A DNA stretch of 64,000 nucleotides from an uncultured Ruminococcus sp. Lineage in GTDB: Bacteria > Bacillota > Clostridia > Oscillospirales > Acutalibacteraceae. The translations under genes were made by a program, and so were the position numbers. The notes under the pieces were generated by a model that did no database searches, was not told where the DNA came from, and saw nothing but the letters and a program-made list of their open reading frames with translations. The DNA lies in contig CADCDE010000002.1 in the NCBI GenBank assembly GCA_902800065.1, positions 1-64,000 on the forward strand. The letters are read 5' to 3'. Positions 8,100 through 18,000 of the stretch are shown piece after piece. Each line of letters starts with the position of its first letter. Position 1 is the first letter of the stretch.

Positions 8100-8723
8100 A
8101 TGAGTGTAAGTCTTAAAAAAGGTCAGAAGGTCGACCTTACAAAAGGAAATTCCGGCTTGAAAAGAGTAATGGTAGGCTTGGGCTGGGACGAGGCTGAGAA
8201 ACCCACTGGTTTCAGCAGACTTTTCGGCGGAAGAAGTGTACAGGATTTTGACTGTGATGCAATGGCATTTGTTCTTCAGAAGGGCAAGATAGTTGAACGA
8301 ACTGACGTTGTATTCTTTAATAATCTCAATCATCCGACACAATGTGTTATTCACAGAGGTGATAACCTCACAGGCGGCGGCGGTGGCGATGACGAACAAA
8401 TTATGGTAGAACTTTCACAGCTTCCTATGGAATATGACAGGATAGTTTTTGTTGTCAGCATATATCAGGCTAATGAACGTCATCAGCATTTCGGCATGAT
8501 AAACAATGCCTTTATCCGTATAGTTGACGCTGATACAAACAAGGAACTCTGCATATACAATCTTTCCTCTGAGGACTATAACGGCAAATGTGCAATGGTA
8601 TTCGGTGAACTGTACAGAAAAGACGGTGAATGGAAATTCAATGCTATTGGTCAGCCTATGAATATATGGGCTGTTGATGACCTTGCGGAACGCTATGGTC
8701 TTCCCAAAAGCGTTTGGAGATAA
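8100..8723 (+). CDS. TerD-domain protein, divergent paralogue 1
   Basis: 207 residues, single TerD domain. It opens with MSVSLKKGQKVDL and keeps the calcium-binding acidic motif in changed form (DFDCDAMAF where paralogues have DFDLDASAF), then GDNLTGGGGGDDEQI and the C-terminal CAMVFGELYRKDGEWKFNAIGQ. It differs from the next three paralogues by an insert around residues 37-48 (KPTGFSRLFGG) and by a different C-terminus (GLPKSVWR). TerD domains bind calcium and are thought to act near the membrane in stress response. It is first in the operon, with GTGAGGAAA upstream of the ATG. Confidence 0.93.
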   Translation: MSVSLKKGQKVDLTKGNSGLKRVMVGLGWDEAEKPTGFSRLFGGRSVQDFDCDAMAFVLQKGKIVERTDVVFFNNLNHPTQCVIHRGDNLTGGGGGDDEQIMVELSQLPMEYDRIVFVVSIYQANERHQHFGMINNAFIRIVDADTNKELCIYNLSSEDYNGKCAMVFGELYRKDGEWKFNAIGQPMNIWAVDDLAERYGLPKSVWR

Positions 8724-8770
8724 AACAATTATCAATGTGCAATTAATTACAGAAAGGGAGTTTTTTTATT

Positions 8771-9361
8771 ATGGCAGTTAATCTTCAAAAAGGACAGAGA
8801 GTTTCACTTGACAAGGGTACGAAAATGGCTCTTATAGGCTTGGGCTGGGACTCTAACAAGTATGACGGCGGATTTGACTTTGACCTTGACGCTTCTGCAT
8901 TTCTTCTCAATGCAAATGGCAAAGTTCCGAGTGATGAGGACTTTATATTCTATAACAATCCCGTATCAAGAAATGAAGCTGTAAGAACAATGGGCGATGA
9001 TACAACAGGCGGCGGCAGTGCAGAGGGTGATGACGAGCAGATATTCATTGATTTCAGCAAGCTCCCTCCCGAAGTTGAAAAAATCGCTATCACAGTTACA
9101 ATACATGAGGCAGAGGCTCGCCGTCAGAATTTCGGTCAGGTCTCAAATGCTTATGTCCGTGTACTCAAGATAGAAAATGAAACAGATACTCAGGGCGAAA
9201 CTATGATACAGTTTGACCTTGAAGAAGAATTCTCTATTGAGACGTCTCTCGTTGTATGCGAGATTTACAAGAAGAACGGCGAATGGAAATTCAATGCCCT
9301 TGCAGCAGGTTACAGCGGCGGTCTTGCAGCACTTTGCCGTGATTACGGTGTAAATGTTTGA
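8771..9361 (+). CDS. terD: TerD-domain protein, paralogue 2
   Basis: 196 residues. The canonical TerD layout is MAVNLQKGQRVSL, LIGLGWDSNKYDGGFDFDLDASAF (metal-binding aspartates), FYNN, GDDTTGGG, GDDEQIFIDFSKLPPEVEKIAITVTIHEA, a QNFGQVSNAYVRV strand, and EEFSIETSLVVCEIYKKNGEWKFNALAAGYSGGLAALCRDYG. This last stretch closes the beta sandwich. It is highly similar to the next two genes, so the three arose by tandem duplication. An AGAAAGGGAG ribosome binding site lies 48 bases after the first terD. Confidence 0.95.
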   Translation: MAVNLQKGQRVSLDKGTKMALIGLGWDSNKYDGGFDFDLDASAFLLNANGKVPSDEDFIFYNNPVSRNEAVRTMGDDTTGGGSAEGDDEQIFIDFSKLPPEVEKIAITVTIHEAEARRQNFGQVSNAYVRVLKIENETDTQGETMIQFDLEEEFSIETSLVVCEIYKKNGEWKFNALAAGYSGGLAALCRDYGVNV

Positions 9362-9379
9362 TAAGGGAGGTATCCTTTA

Positions 9380-9970
9380 ATGGCAGTTAATCTTCAAAAA
9401 GGACAAAGAGTAGGCTTGGGCAATTCCATGCAGTATGCCCTCGTAGGCTTGGGCTGGGATTCCAACAGATATGACGGCGGATATGACTTTGACCTTGATG
9501 CTTCGGCATTTCTTTTGGGCTCAAACGGCAAAGTTATCAGTGACGAGGATTTCGTTTTCTATAACAATCTTGAAGCCCGTGACGGTGCAGTACGTTCAAT
9601 GGGCGATGATACAACAGGTGGCAACAGTGACGGCGGTGATGATGAACAGATATACATTGATTTCACAAAGCTCCCGCCCGAAATCGAAAAAATAGCTATT
9701 ACCGTAACAATACATGAGGCTGATGTCCGTCATCAGAATTTCGGACAGGTCTCAAATGCTTATGTTCGTGTTGCAAAGCTGGATTATCCCGATGCCCCCG
9801 ACGGTGAAACGGTACTTCAATTCGACCTTGAAGAAGAATTTTCCATTGAAACGGCTCTGGTTGTATGCGAAATATACAAGAAAAACGGCGAATGGAAATT
9901 CAATGCAGTTGCGGCAGGCTACAGCGGCGGTCTTGAAGCACTTTGTCGTGCATACGGTGTGAATGTCTGA
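9380..9970 (+). CDS. terD: TerD-domain protein, paralogue 3
   Basis: 196 residues, nearly colinear with paralogue 2 without gaps over most of its length. Metal site YDFDLDASAF, then GDDTTGGNSDGGDDEQIYIDFTKLPPEIEKIAITVTIHEADVRHQNFGQVSNAYVRV and the closing GGLEALCRAYGVNV. The gene follows paralogue 2 by 18 bases with AAGGGAGG upstream of the ATG, so it is co-transcribed. B. subtilis likewise carries three TerD-type genes in a row (yceCDE); no TerC homologue is visible here. Differences from paralogue 2 are mostly conservative surface changes, so redundancy or heteromer formation is possible. Confidence 0.95.
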   Translation: MAVNLQKGQRVGLGNSMQYALVGLGWDSNRYDGGYDFDLDASAFLLGSNGKVISDEDFVFYNNLEARDGAVRSMGDDTTGGNSDGGDDEQIYIDFTKLPPEIEKIAITVTIHEADVRHQNFGQVSNAYVRVAKLDYPDAPDGETVLQFDLEEEFSIETALVVCEIYKKNGEWKFNAVAAGYSGGLEALCRAYGVNV

Positions 9971-9991
9971 TTAAAACGGAGGTATTTTGAG

Positions 9992-10585
9992 ATGGCAGTC
10001 AGTCTTAGAAAAGGACAAAGAGTAGGCTTGGGAGATTCTTTGCAGTATGCTCTTGTAGGTTTGGGCTGGGACCCTAATAAATATGACGGCGGCTATGACT
10101 TTGACCTTGATGCCTCAGCGTTTCTTCTTGGTGCAAACGGCAGAGTTCTTTGTGATGAGGATTTCGTTTTTTACAACAACCTTGAAGCAAGGGGCGGTGC
10201 AGTAAAATCAATGGGTGATGACCTGACGGGCGGAAGCAGTGACGGCGGTGATGATGAACAGATATATATTGACTTCACAAAACTCCCGCCTGAGATTCAG
10301 AAAATAGCTATTACTGTAACTATACATGAAGCAGATATACGTCATCAGAATTTCGGACAGGTATCAAATGCTTATGTGCGTTTTGCAACACTGGATTATC
10401 CTGAGGCACCCGATGGTGAAACGATACTCCGGTTTGACCTTGAAGAAGAATTTTCCATTGAAACCGCTTTGGTAGTATGCGAGATATATCGTAAAAATGG
10501 TCAGTGGAGATTCAATGCAGTTGCATCGGGTTACAGCGGCGGTCTTGAAGCCCTTTGCCGTTCATTCGGTGTAGACGTAGAGTAA
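9992..10585 (+). CDS. terD: TerD-domain protein, paralogue 4
   Basis: 197 residues, the third of the closely related set. MAVSLRKGQRVGLGDSLQYALVGLGWDPNKYDGG leads into DFDLDASAF; GDDLTGGSSDGGDDEQIYIDF, HEADIRHQNFGQVSNAYVRF and GGLEALCRSFGVDVE follow. All aspartates of the presumed calcium site are kept. AACGGAGG precedes the ATG, 21 bases after paralogue 3. Its stop is followed at once by a family B repeat (10586-10649), which marks the boundary between the TerD block and the radical SAM/coiled-coil/AAA part of the operon. Confidence 0.95.
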   Translation: MAVSLRKGQRVGLGDSLQYALVGLGWDPNKYDGGYDFDLDASAFLLGANGRVLCDEDFVFYNNLEARGGAVKSMGDDLTGGSSDGGDDEQIYIDFTKLPPEIQKIAITVTIHEADIRHQNFGQVSNAYVRFATLDYPEAPDGETILRFDLEEEFSIETALVVCEIYRKNGQWRFNAVASGYSGGLEALCRSFGVDVE

Positions 10586-10649
10586 GAGTTGAGTTTTGGG
10601 AGTGGAGAGTGGAGTTATTCAAAAAAATCCGCTTTTCACTCTCTCTTGA
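10586..10649. repeat. Family B dispersed palindrome, copy 2
   Basis: GAGTTGAGTTTTGGGAGTGGAGAGTGGAGTT (left arm) and TTTTCACTCTCTCTTG (right arm). It is the only gap of size within the ter operon. The arms pair imperfectly and there is no T-run, so it probably does not stop transcription. Confidence 0.6.
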
Positions 10650-10667
10650 TTTGAGGTGAAAAAGAAT

Positions 10668-11303
10668 TTGTATAAGAGAATGTCGGATGACGGAATTATC
10701 TTAATATCACATACGGAAAAAAATACTGACCTGCTCGGACCGTACAGACGTTTTGTTATATGGGTTCACGGGTGTTGCTTTGATTGCGATGGATGTCTTG
10801 CAGAGAATACAAAAAACGGTGTATATACAGAAAAAAATATATCAGAGCTTGCACAGGAAATTTTGCGAAGTGATACAGAGGGTATCACCATAAGTGGCGG
10901 TGAACCTTTTTTACAGGCAAAAGGACTTTTTCAATTGGTCTTTCTTGTGAAAAGTACAAAAGATATTGGTGTTATAATCTATTCGGGATTTACAATCGAA
11001 GAATTATTGGAAGACGAAAACAGTAAACAACTTTTAAGCGTTACTGATATACTCATTGACGGCAGATATATCAAAGAGCTTGATGACGGCAGGGCATATA
11101 TCGGCTCGTCAAATCAAAGACTGCATTATCTTTCAGACAGATATAAAAATATCGGCGAATCATATTATTCTTCATACAAAAGACGGGCTGAAATAAAAAT
11201 AAATCCAAATGAAGTAGTGCTTGTCGGAGTACCGTCAAAAAATGTACTTGATGTTTGGCAAAAACTTAAAGAAAAATCGGGAGGAAATATCGGTGAATTT
11301 TGA
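10668..11303 (+). CDS. NrdG-like radical SAM activase within the ter operon
   Basis: About 211 residues. The iron-sulfur motif is C-x3-C-x2-C in HGCCFDCDGC, the spacing of NrdG-type activating enzymes. It is followed by the glycine-rich ISGGEPFLQ and later IIYSGFTIEEL, all typical of small single-domain radical SAM activases. No NrdD, pyruvate formate-lyase or other glycyl-radical partner is in the window. Its substrate is therefore unknown, and the operon position suggests a Ter-linked role. Start: TTG at 10668 is preferred because GAGGTG (10653-10658) lies 9 nt upstream; the GTG at 10656 overlaps that site, and an ATG at 10680 is also possible. It overlaps the next gene by 11 bases. Confidence 0.85.
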   Translation: MYKRMSDDGIILISHTEKNTDLLGPYRRFVIWVHGCCFDCDGCLAENTKNGVYTEKNISELAQEILRSDTEGITISGGEPFLQAKGLFQLVFLVKSTKDIGVIIYSGFTIEELLEDENSKQLLSVTDILIDGRYIKELDDGRAYIGSSNQRLHYLSDRYKNIGESYYSSYKRRAEIKINPNEVVLVGVPSKNVLDVWQKLKEKSGGNIGEF

Positions 11304-11961
11304 AGCTGAAATATTAGTGCGTGATACGATAAAATTAAATATATTAAAGGAAATCAAGGAAAAGACAATTAGCCTTGCCTTTCAAATGAATGACGGAAAT
11401 GTCGAGGATTATATCACTCAGATACATAATGAAAATTCTCGTGTAAAGGTATACGGAAATTTCAATATATCCGAAAGCATTGACGGTGATATCCTGACGA
11501 TAAGACCTGTATCTGTGGGAAATTCTCTGAAATGTGTCATAACTTTTTCGGGAGATGTCTCTGAAAAGTCCGTTTCAATTATAAGAAATGCCGACAAAAA
11601 AGAGGAAAATGCCTATAAAATAGACAAGTCATTCCAAAAATTTGAATTGATACCGTCTGAGGATAAATATATTCTTAATCTTGCATATTCAGATGAAATT
11701 CAAATGAAAGAAAAAATTCTCAAAATAGAGCAAGAATATAAAAAAGACTATGATTCTGCAAAAAGTGAAGTCGAAGGTCTGAAACAGCAGATTGAAATAG
11801 ATAAATCTATTCTTGAATACTACAAGGATAAGGACGTTAAACCGATAGAGGATATTATCAGAGAGATAACGGAAAAAATAGATGAAGCTGAAAAACAAAT
11901 AGCCCTTTTCATCATTGCAAGACAAAAAAAGACTATGGAAATAGAGGGTGTTAACAGTTGA
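11293..11961 (+). CDS. Hypothetical ter-operon protein with C-terminal coiled coil
   Basis: 222 residues from GTG 11293, which is preceded by GGGAGGAAAT and overlaps the end of the radical SAM gene (a translational coupling arrangement). The first 130 or so residues are mixed alpha/beta, with INILKEIKEKTISLAFQ-like strands and helices. From about residue 140 a strongly charged helix region starts (KEKILKIEQEYKKDYDSAKSEVEGLKQQIEIDKSILEYY, then IREITEKIDEAEKQIALFIIARQKK), predicted as an antiparallel coiled coil. There are no membrane segments or catalytic motifs. Family not recognised. Tight packing with the radical SAM gene suggests a functional pair. Confidence 0.75.
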   Translation: MNFEAEILVRDTIKLNILKEIKEKTISLAFQMNDGNVEDYITQIHNENSRVKVYGNFNISESIDGDILTIRPVSVGNSLKCVITFSGDVSEKSVSIIRNADKKEENAYKIDKSFQKFELIPSEDKYILNLAYSDEIQMKEKILKIEQEYKKDYDSAKSEVEGLKQQIEIDKSILEYYKDKDVKPIEDIIREITEKIDEAEKQIALFIIARQKKTMEIEGVNS

Positions 11962-11994
11962 AAGAATTCAAAGAAATAATGGAGTGATATTTGA

Positions 11995-13449
11995 ATGGCG
12001 GACAGGGTAAGAGAACTTGAAAGGGAAATAGACGAACTTCAGAGACAGCTTCATCAGCAGAATCAGAATGCCGAAAGAGAACGTCAGCGTATGCTCAGTG
12101 AAAACAGGAGAGCAATAGAAAGCTATCAGCAGGATATGAGAAGGGCTGTCCGTGAGCATGACGAAAATGCAAAAAAAGAATATGAGCGTTTATTGAAAGA
12201 ATATCAGCGTAATATCGACAGGGAGGTTCAGAACGAACTTTCAGATATGAACGGTAATTACAGAAAACTCCTTGATGATGTCAAGAAAAGTGAAAGAGAG
12301 CTTGAACGTAAAAATCAGGAGCTTGAAGCGGCTGTTCAGTCCATCAGAAATGATATGTCAAAGCGTAATGAGGGCAGCAGCAGGGAAGCGAAAGAGTATC
12401 TTCTGAATGCAACAGGAGAATTTCATGAAATAGAAAAAAAGCCCCATGAAAAATTCATGCCCAAACGTCTGAATATCTTTTACAATGCCATTAAAGACGG
12501 TCAGATGCTATACAAAGCAGGCTTGTTTGAAGCAGCAACGGCTGTTGCAATATCGGCAAAATCAGGCTTGGAAAGACTCGGCTATAATATAGATGATAAG
12601 GTTATCGAGTGGGATAGACAGTATGATTTATTTGTTATGAAGCTGAATTACTTTTCTGCACAGATACAGCAGGAGCTTGATGACTGGGAGGATTTCATAG
12701 ACGAAAAAAGCAGGAATAATCCTGAACTCAGAAAAAAACATCTTGTCGAGATAAATTACTGGTCAAAGGGAGAATTTGCCAAACTCGTACAGTCAATGAA
12801 CAAATACAGAAAGATTGCCGCTGAAATTCAGAGTGCAGGCAAGGAAATATATCTGAAAAAGCCCGACAGTGCAAATACTGATGAACTAAAAGAATATATC
12901 AAGGATATAACAAAATTATCCGACAGTCTTTCGTTATTCAGTAATCTGTATAAGCTGAGATATTCAATGTCATGTCAGAGAGCGGATTGGGGAGAAGCTA
13001 TCATAGATTTTCTTTCAGACGAGATAAATCTTCAATGGCACGAGGAAATGACAGGTTATCGTAAAGCAAGCGAACAAGTACTTTTATCAAAGGATTTTCA
13101 GGATTATATAAAAACAACATTCAATGATGAAACTGTCACGGAAGATACAAGGGAATGGCTTAAAATAGTCTTTGAAAATTCCTCGGAAAATATGATATAT
13201 ATATATCTTGTTCCGGTTGAGGCGAAAAATAATGTCGAGAACAGAATTATAATTCACATAGACTATGGCACAGCAGAACAGGAATTATATTCCCATGATA
13301 TTTGTCAGCATATATGTGAAGCTATTAAATGTGATGAATCGTCAGGGATAGTGAATTACACATCAGATATTAATTCACTTAAAATGAACACAAACAAATC
13401 ATTCAGTGATACTGCACGGGATTTAGAAAAAATCAAAAATAAATTGTAG
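11995..13449 (+). CDS. Coiled-coil protein of the ter operon (paralogue of the following gene)
   Basis: 484 residues, cytoplasmic. Residues 1-125 form a long, highly charged coiled coil (MADRVRELEREIDELQRQLHQQ and KKSERELERKNQELEAAVQ). Residues about 130-340 are helical, with a TPR-like passage NAIKDGQMLYKAGLFEAATAVA and WDRQYDLFVMKLNYFSAQIQQELDD. The last 130 or so residues are alpha/beta (SENMIYIYLVPVEAK, RIIIHIDYGTAEQELYSHD). The middle and C-terminal thirds match the layout of the next gene, whose N-terminus is a membrane anchor instead of this coiled coil. The ATG follows a GGAGTGAT site. Function not known; it may be an adaptor or substrate for the AAA+ protein downstream. Confidence 0.78.
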   Translation: MADRVRELEREIDELQRQLHQQNQNAERERQRMLSENRRAIESYQQDMRRAVREHDENAKKEYERLLKEYQRNIDREVQNELSDMNGNYRKLLDDVKKSERELERKNQELEAAVQSIRNDMSKRNEGSSREAKEYLLNATGEFHEIEKKPHEKFMPKRLNIFYNAIKDGQMLYKAGLFEAATAVAISAKSGLERLGYNIDDKVIEWDRQYDLFVMKLNYFSAQIQQELDDWEDFIDEKSRNNPELRKKHLVEINYWSKGEFAKLVQSMNKYRKIAAEIQSAGKEIYLKKPDSANTDELKEYIKDITKLSDSLSLFSNLYKLRYSMSCQRADWGEAIIDFLSDEINLQWHEEMTGYRKASEQVLLSKDFQDYIKTTFNDETVTEDTREWLKIVFENSSENMIYIYLVPVEAKNNVENRIIIHIDYGTAEQELYSHDICQHICEAIKCDESSGIVNYTSDINSLKMNTNKSFSDTARDLEKIKNKL

Positions 13450-13466
13450 AGGGGAGTTATTTTTTT

Positions 13467-15074
13467 ATGAGCGGAGAATCAAGCGGATTGATATTAGTAC
13501 CATTATTATTGGCGGGAGCATTTCCTTTGGTCGTAGGGGGACTTGCAGTTGCTGGTGTTGCGGCAGCGGCAAGTGCTGCAATAAATGCCGCCAACAATCG
13601 TAATCAGAGAAATCAGATTCAACAGAATGTCAGAAATAATATGCAGCAGAATCAGGGATATTATCAGGGCTATAATCAGCCAACGATGCCCCCTGCACAG
13701 CCTATTCAGCGACCTCAGATTAATACAACTGTTGCCGAAAATAAAATCGGAAATTTCCGTGTAGAAATGAATCAGGCTATGAACAATCAGGCGAAACTTA
13801 ATGCACAGACCTTTGATACAATGATGAATGAATTGAATATGCAGAGAGCAGAACTGAATAAAATCGCTCAGCAAAATGATATTGCAGCATTTCAGGAGTA
13901 TCTCGGAAATATCAAAAATGCCCGCACACAGTCCTTACAGAATATCTATAAAGCACAGAATGATTTCAATACAGGCTATAAAAAGGAAATTGCCGAAACA
14001 ATGTCTCAGGTTACTCAGAATATAAATCAAAAATATTCCGAGAATCTGAATGAATTGCAGAAATTACAGAATGATATTCAGGCAAAAGACGAAAAAGCCA
14101 AGGAAATCGCAAAGAGTTATATCGAGGAAGCCAAATCTCTTTTGAAGTCGCTCAAAGACGATTTTGAGGGAGAAAAGTATTCTTCAAGGCAGATTGTTTC
14201 TCTTAATAATCAGCTTAATCAGGCAATAGATTTATATAACAAGGGCAGGTATGAAAGTGCTTTGGCAAGCTCAAAGGATGTTGCGGTGAATACTCTTGAC
14301 GAGATATTTGAGGCTGATGCAAAAAAACAGGAATGGGAAAATTATTACAGTCTTGCATTGGTACTGTCCGAGGAGATAAAGAGTTTTGTTCAGGCTCAGG
14401 AGATTATTACAAAGGAAGTTAAAGAATATGTCGAGAAAAATTCAGGCAAGACTCTTTCAGATGATATAATCGGGGTGAAAATATCCGATTATACAGATAA
14501 AAATGCAAAAGGTCAGACACGATATGATTATATCTTGAACAAATCCAATGAATTATATAATGCTCTAAGGGCAGACAATGCAAATCAACTGACAACTCAG
14601 CAGTTGAAGGAATGTATTGATTTTATGAACAATGAATTGTATCCGCAGGCTTCGCAGTGTGTCAGCAAGGCTATTATAAATATGAACAATGCTTTTTCTC
14701 GTCAGAATATGAGCGAGGAAATAATAGATTTCTTCGAGGAACATAATTTCATGTTCAACGGCTATGCCTATGAAAATGACTCTCACGACAAGGCTCTGCA
14801 TATAGGTCTTGCAAATGAATCAACGGGTGAGGAACTTATTGTTACGCTTGCCCCCGAATATATGCCTGACGGTGATATTCAAACGAAAGTTGATTTGAAA
14901 CAAATCAAGGGTGACGAGGCTAACGAAGAAAGAAAAGCATATTACAGAGAGTGCATTGAAAAGGTGGTCAAGGGAAACAATCCTTATGCAAGCGTTGATA
15001 TAAAGTGCAATGCCGAAACACGAAACAAACTTTCAGCCGATACCGAAACAAAAAAGAAATTGAAGATGGAGTAA
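13467..15074 (+). CDS. Membrane-anchored Q/N-rich coiled-coil protein of the ter operon
   Basis: 535 residues. Residues 7-42 are hydrophobic and alanine/glycine-rich (ILVPLLLAGAFPLVVGGLAV and onward), enough for a membrane hairpin or anchor. Residues about 43-85 are a glutamine/asparagine/tyrosine-rich linker (QQNQGYYQGYNQP). A coiled coil spans about 90-240, then a helical passage NQLNQAIDLYNKGRYESALASS and WENYYSLALVLSEEIKSF that parallels the preceding protein. The C-terminus is alpha/beta (KALHIGLANESTGEELIVTLAPEY, YYRECIEKVV). The gene lies 17 bases after the previous gene, with AGGGGAG upstream, and ends 3 bases before the AAA+ gene. No known family is recognised. It could tether a Ter complex to the membrane. 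Confidence 0.78.
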   Translation: MSGESSGLILVPLLLAGAFPLVVGGLAVAGVAAAASAAINAANNRNQRNQIQQNVRNNMQQNQGYYQGYNQPTMPPAQPIQRPQINTTVAENKIGNFRVEMNQAMNNQAKLNAQTFDTMMNELNMQRAELNKIAQQNDIAAFQEYLGNIKNARTQSLQNIYKAQNDFNTGYKKEIAETMSQVTQNINQKYSENLNELQKLQNDIQAKDEKAKEIAKSYIEEAKSLLKSLKDDFEGEKYSSRQIVSLNNQLNQAIDLYNKGRYESALASSKDVAVNTLDEIFEADAKKQEWENYYSLALVLSEEIKSFVQAQEIITKEVKEYVEKNSGKTLSDDIIGVKISDYTDKNAKGQTRYDYILNKSNELYNALRADNANQLTTQQLKECIDFMNNELYPQASQCVSKAIINMNNAFSRQNMSEEIIDFFEEHNFMFNGYAYENDSHDKALHIGLANESTGEELIVTLAPEYMPDGDIQTKVDLKQIKGDEANEERKAYYRECIEKVVKGNNPYASVDIKCNAETRNKLSADTETKKKLKME

Positions 15075-15077
15075 AAC

Positions 15078-18000
15078 ATGAGTTCGATACTTGAAAGACC
15101 AAATCTGAATAAAATATTTCTGATATACGGAAATCTGGATGATATGTTCATATCGCCTGATTTGCAGAAAAATAATTTCCGTCCCTATCTCAATGTTTAT
15201 TTAAAGAGTCTGGGATATAAGAAAATAGTTTTTTATTCAGGTGCGAAGAATACAGGTAAATATGTCCTTGATGATGAAAGTGCTGTTCTTGCAATAAACA
15301 AAAATAAAAGGCGGACTACACAGAATGAAAATTCCGACAAGCCCAAAAGAAGAATTTTAAGTCCCCGTGCAAAACAGCAAAACAATGAAGAAATTAAAAA
15401 GCAGGAACAGCAGGTCAAGGAAGATGCGGAAAAATCCTCTGAAAATATTAATGTACAAAATAATAAAATGGTCTATAAACAGCCTAAAATAACTCCTGCC
15501 GAATTTCTTGACGACGCTAAAAAAATGATGGCTGATTCAAGCATAAAAACAGCCGTTGTTTTTACATTCTTTCAGGATTTTATCACGGATAATTCCGCAC
15601 CTCAGCAACAGTATTCTGAATTGTTATCTCATTTGTGGGACGAATATACTCTCAACGGAAATGAGAATATCTGTATATTCCTTGCACCTCAGATGAATGC
15701 GGAGTCCATTTCGGGAATGTTTGACAAACTTCAAAGCGGAGATGTTTTCAGAAACAGATTTTTCAATGATAACAAGACTATAAACAGAAGCTGTACAATG
15801 TATGTTGGCTTGCCGAATCAGGACGAATTTCGATATATGCTTGAATATCTGAGAATAGTTGGGGATAATGGGAAAAAGCTGTCATATAAAATAACAGATG
15901 TTCCGAAAATGGTTTCTTCGCTGATGTATTTGAGCCGTGAGGCTGACCGTGAAGAAAACCGTGCAGGTTATCTGAGTTCCGTTTATGAGAATATAGCTTA
16001 TTATATGAAATATTATGACGGTGACAAAGTGCCTTTTGACGAGGGTGTAATTAAAAAAATATACAGCCGTTTCAAAGCTGATTCAGGCGACCCTATGGAG
16101 ATTCTTATGAATACAAGGGGTTGGGAAAGTGTCGCAAAGAGAATACAGGAAATAGTCAAAGACTATAAGCAGAAAAAAGCCCGTATATTAGCTGAAAGAC
16201 CTGCATCAAAGAAAGAAAAGAAATTAGTCTGTGCAAGTGAGAGAATAAATACGCCTGATGACAGTATAGAATTTAATTATCCTGTACCGCATTTTGTTAT
16301 CAAAGGAAATCCGGGTGTAGGAAAAACTACCGTTGCAAGACTTATAGGACAGATATTCTATGAGAACGGTATTTTGAAAAAGGGCTTGACCGTTGAAGCA
16401 ACGAGGGATGATTTGATAGACCGATATGTAGGCGGTACGACAGGCAAGACAAGGGAAGCTGTAATGTCTGCACAAGAGGGAGTTTTATTCATAGATGACG
16501 CATATTCACTTCTTGACGGCAGTGAGGAAAATAATTATCCCAAGCAGGCTATTGATGAGCTTGTCGCTATAATGACAAATCCCAAGCAGTACAGATTCTG
16601 CATGATAATGGCAGGCTATCCCGAACCAATGGACGAACTTCTCAAAATGAATGCAGGCTTGTCAAGCCGTTTCAGCAAGGCGAATATACTGACAATAGAG
16701 GACTATGAGCCTGATTTATTGAAAGATATATTTGTATCAAACTGCAATAAAGACGGTTATAAAATTGATGAAATGCTTGACTTGGATTTGTTTTTCAAGA
16801 ATCTCTATGACCAGCGTGATAGGGCAAATTTCGGCAATGCAAGGGATGTAGTTGCAGTTGCAAGGGAAGCAAAAATGCAGTCATCATTGAGAGATGATGA
16901 AGCGAGGCTTATAACTAAAGAAGATTTCGGAAGCTATGAAAAATATTTCGATAAGCACGGAGTTTCCTCGATAGATGAAATTTATGCTGAGATAGATAAT
17001 TATATCGGCATGGAGTTCGTCAAGGAATTGTTTGAGAATGTACGGCTTGAAATTCTTGATGAAGAAGATTGTAAACGTAGAGGAGTAAAGCCAGACCATT
17101 ATGCAGACCATTATATATTTGCAGGTAATCCCGGTACAGGCAAAACAACTGTCGGCAAGATGATAGGCAGATTTTATCATGTCATGGGAGTTCTGGGCGG
17201 TAAGGAAACTTTATTTGTTGATGCGTCTGATTTGATAGGTACTCATGTCGGTGATTCAAAAGAGAAAGTTGCAAAGAAGATACAGGAAGCTATTGACCAT
17301 AATTCAGTATTATATATAGATGAAGCGTATCAGATAGCCGACAGTGCATACCGTGATGAAATAGTCGGTGCAATGATGACCAAGATGACTGAAAATGCAA
17401 GTGATTTCAAGATGATATTCGGAATGTACTCGAACAGGGTAGAGGATTTTCTGAAACTCAATGCAGGCTTGTCAAGGCGTGTAAGGATAGTGAATTTTCC
17501 TGATTATACCCCCGAACAGCTTACAAAGATATTTGATATAACTATCAAACAGCAGGGGAGAACTATTACAGACGAGGCACATCATCTTATAGAATTGTTA
17601 ATGGAATATAAGTACAATACAAGGACTGAGAATTTCGGCAATGCGGGAGATGTCAAGAAATTAGTCATTGACATGAAGAAACTTTTGTTAAGACGAGTAA
17701 GCAAGGCAGATGAAAGCGTTGACAAATATCAATATACAAAAGACGATATCCCTCAAGACCAGCTTGAACTTATCAAAGACCAGATAAATCCCCGTACATT
17801 TGATGATATTATGCAAAGTCTGAATGAACAGATAGGAATGTCGGATTTGAAAGAAATAATTTTGCGTAAGCAGGAGGAAATTCTTTATGCCAAGAAAAGT
17901 GGTCGCACGACTTACGGCATAACACCGGGATATTATTTCTTTGTCGGAAACCCCGGTACAGGAAAATCAACGAGTGCAAAATTATTCGGAGAATGTCTGA

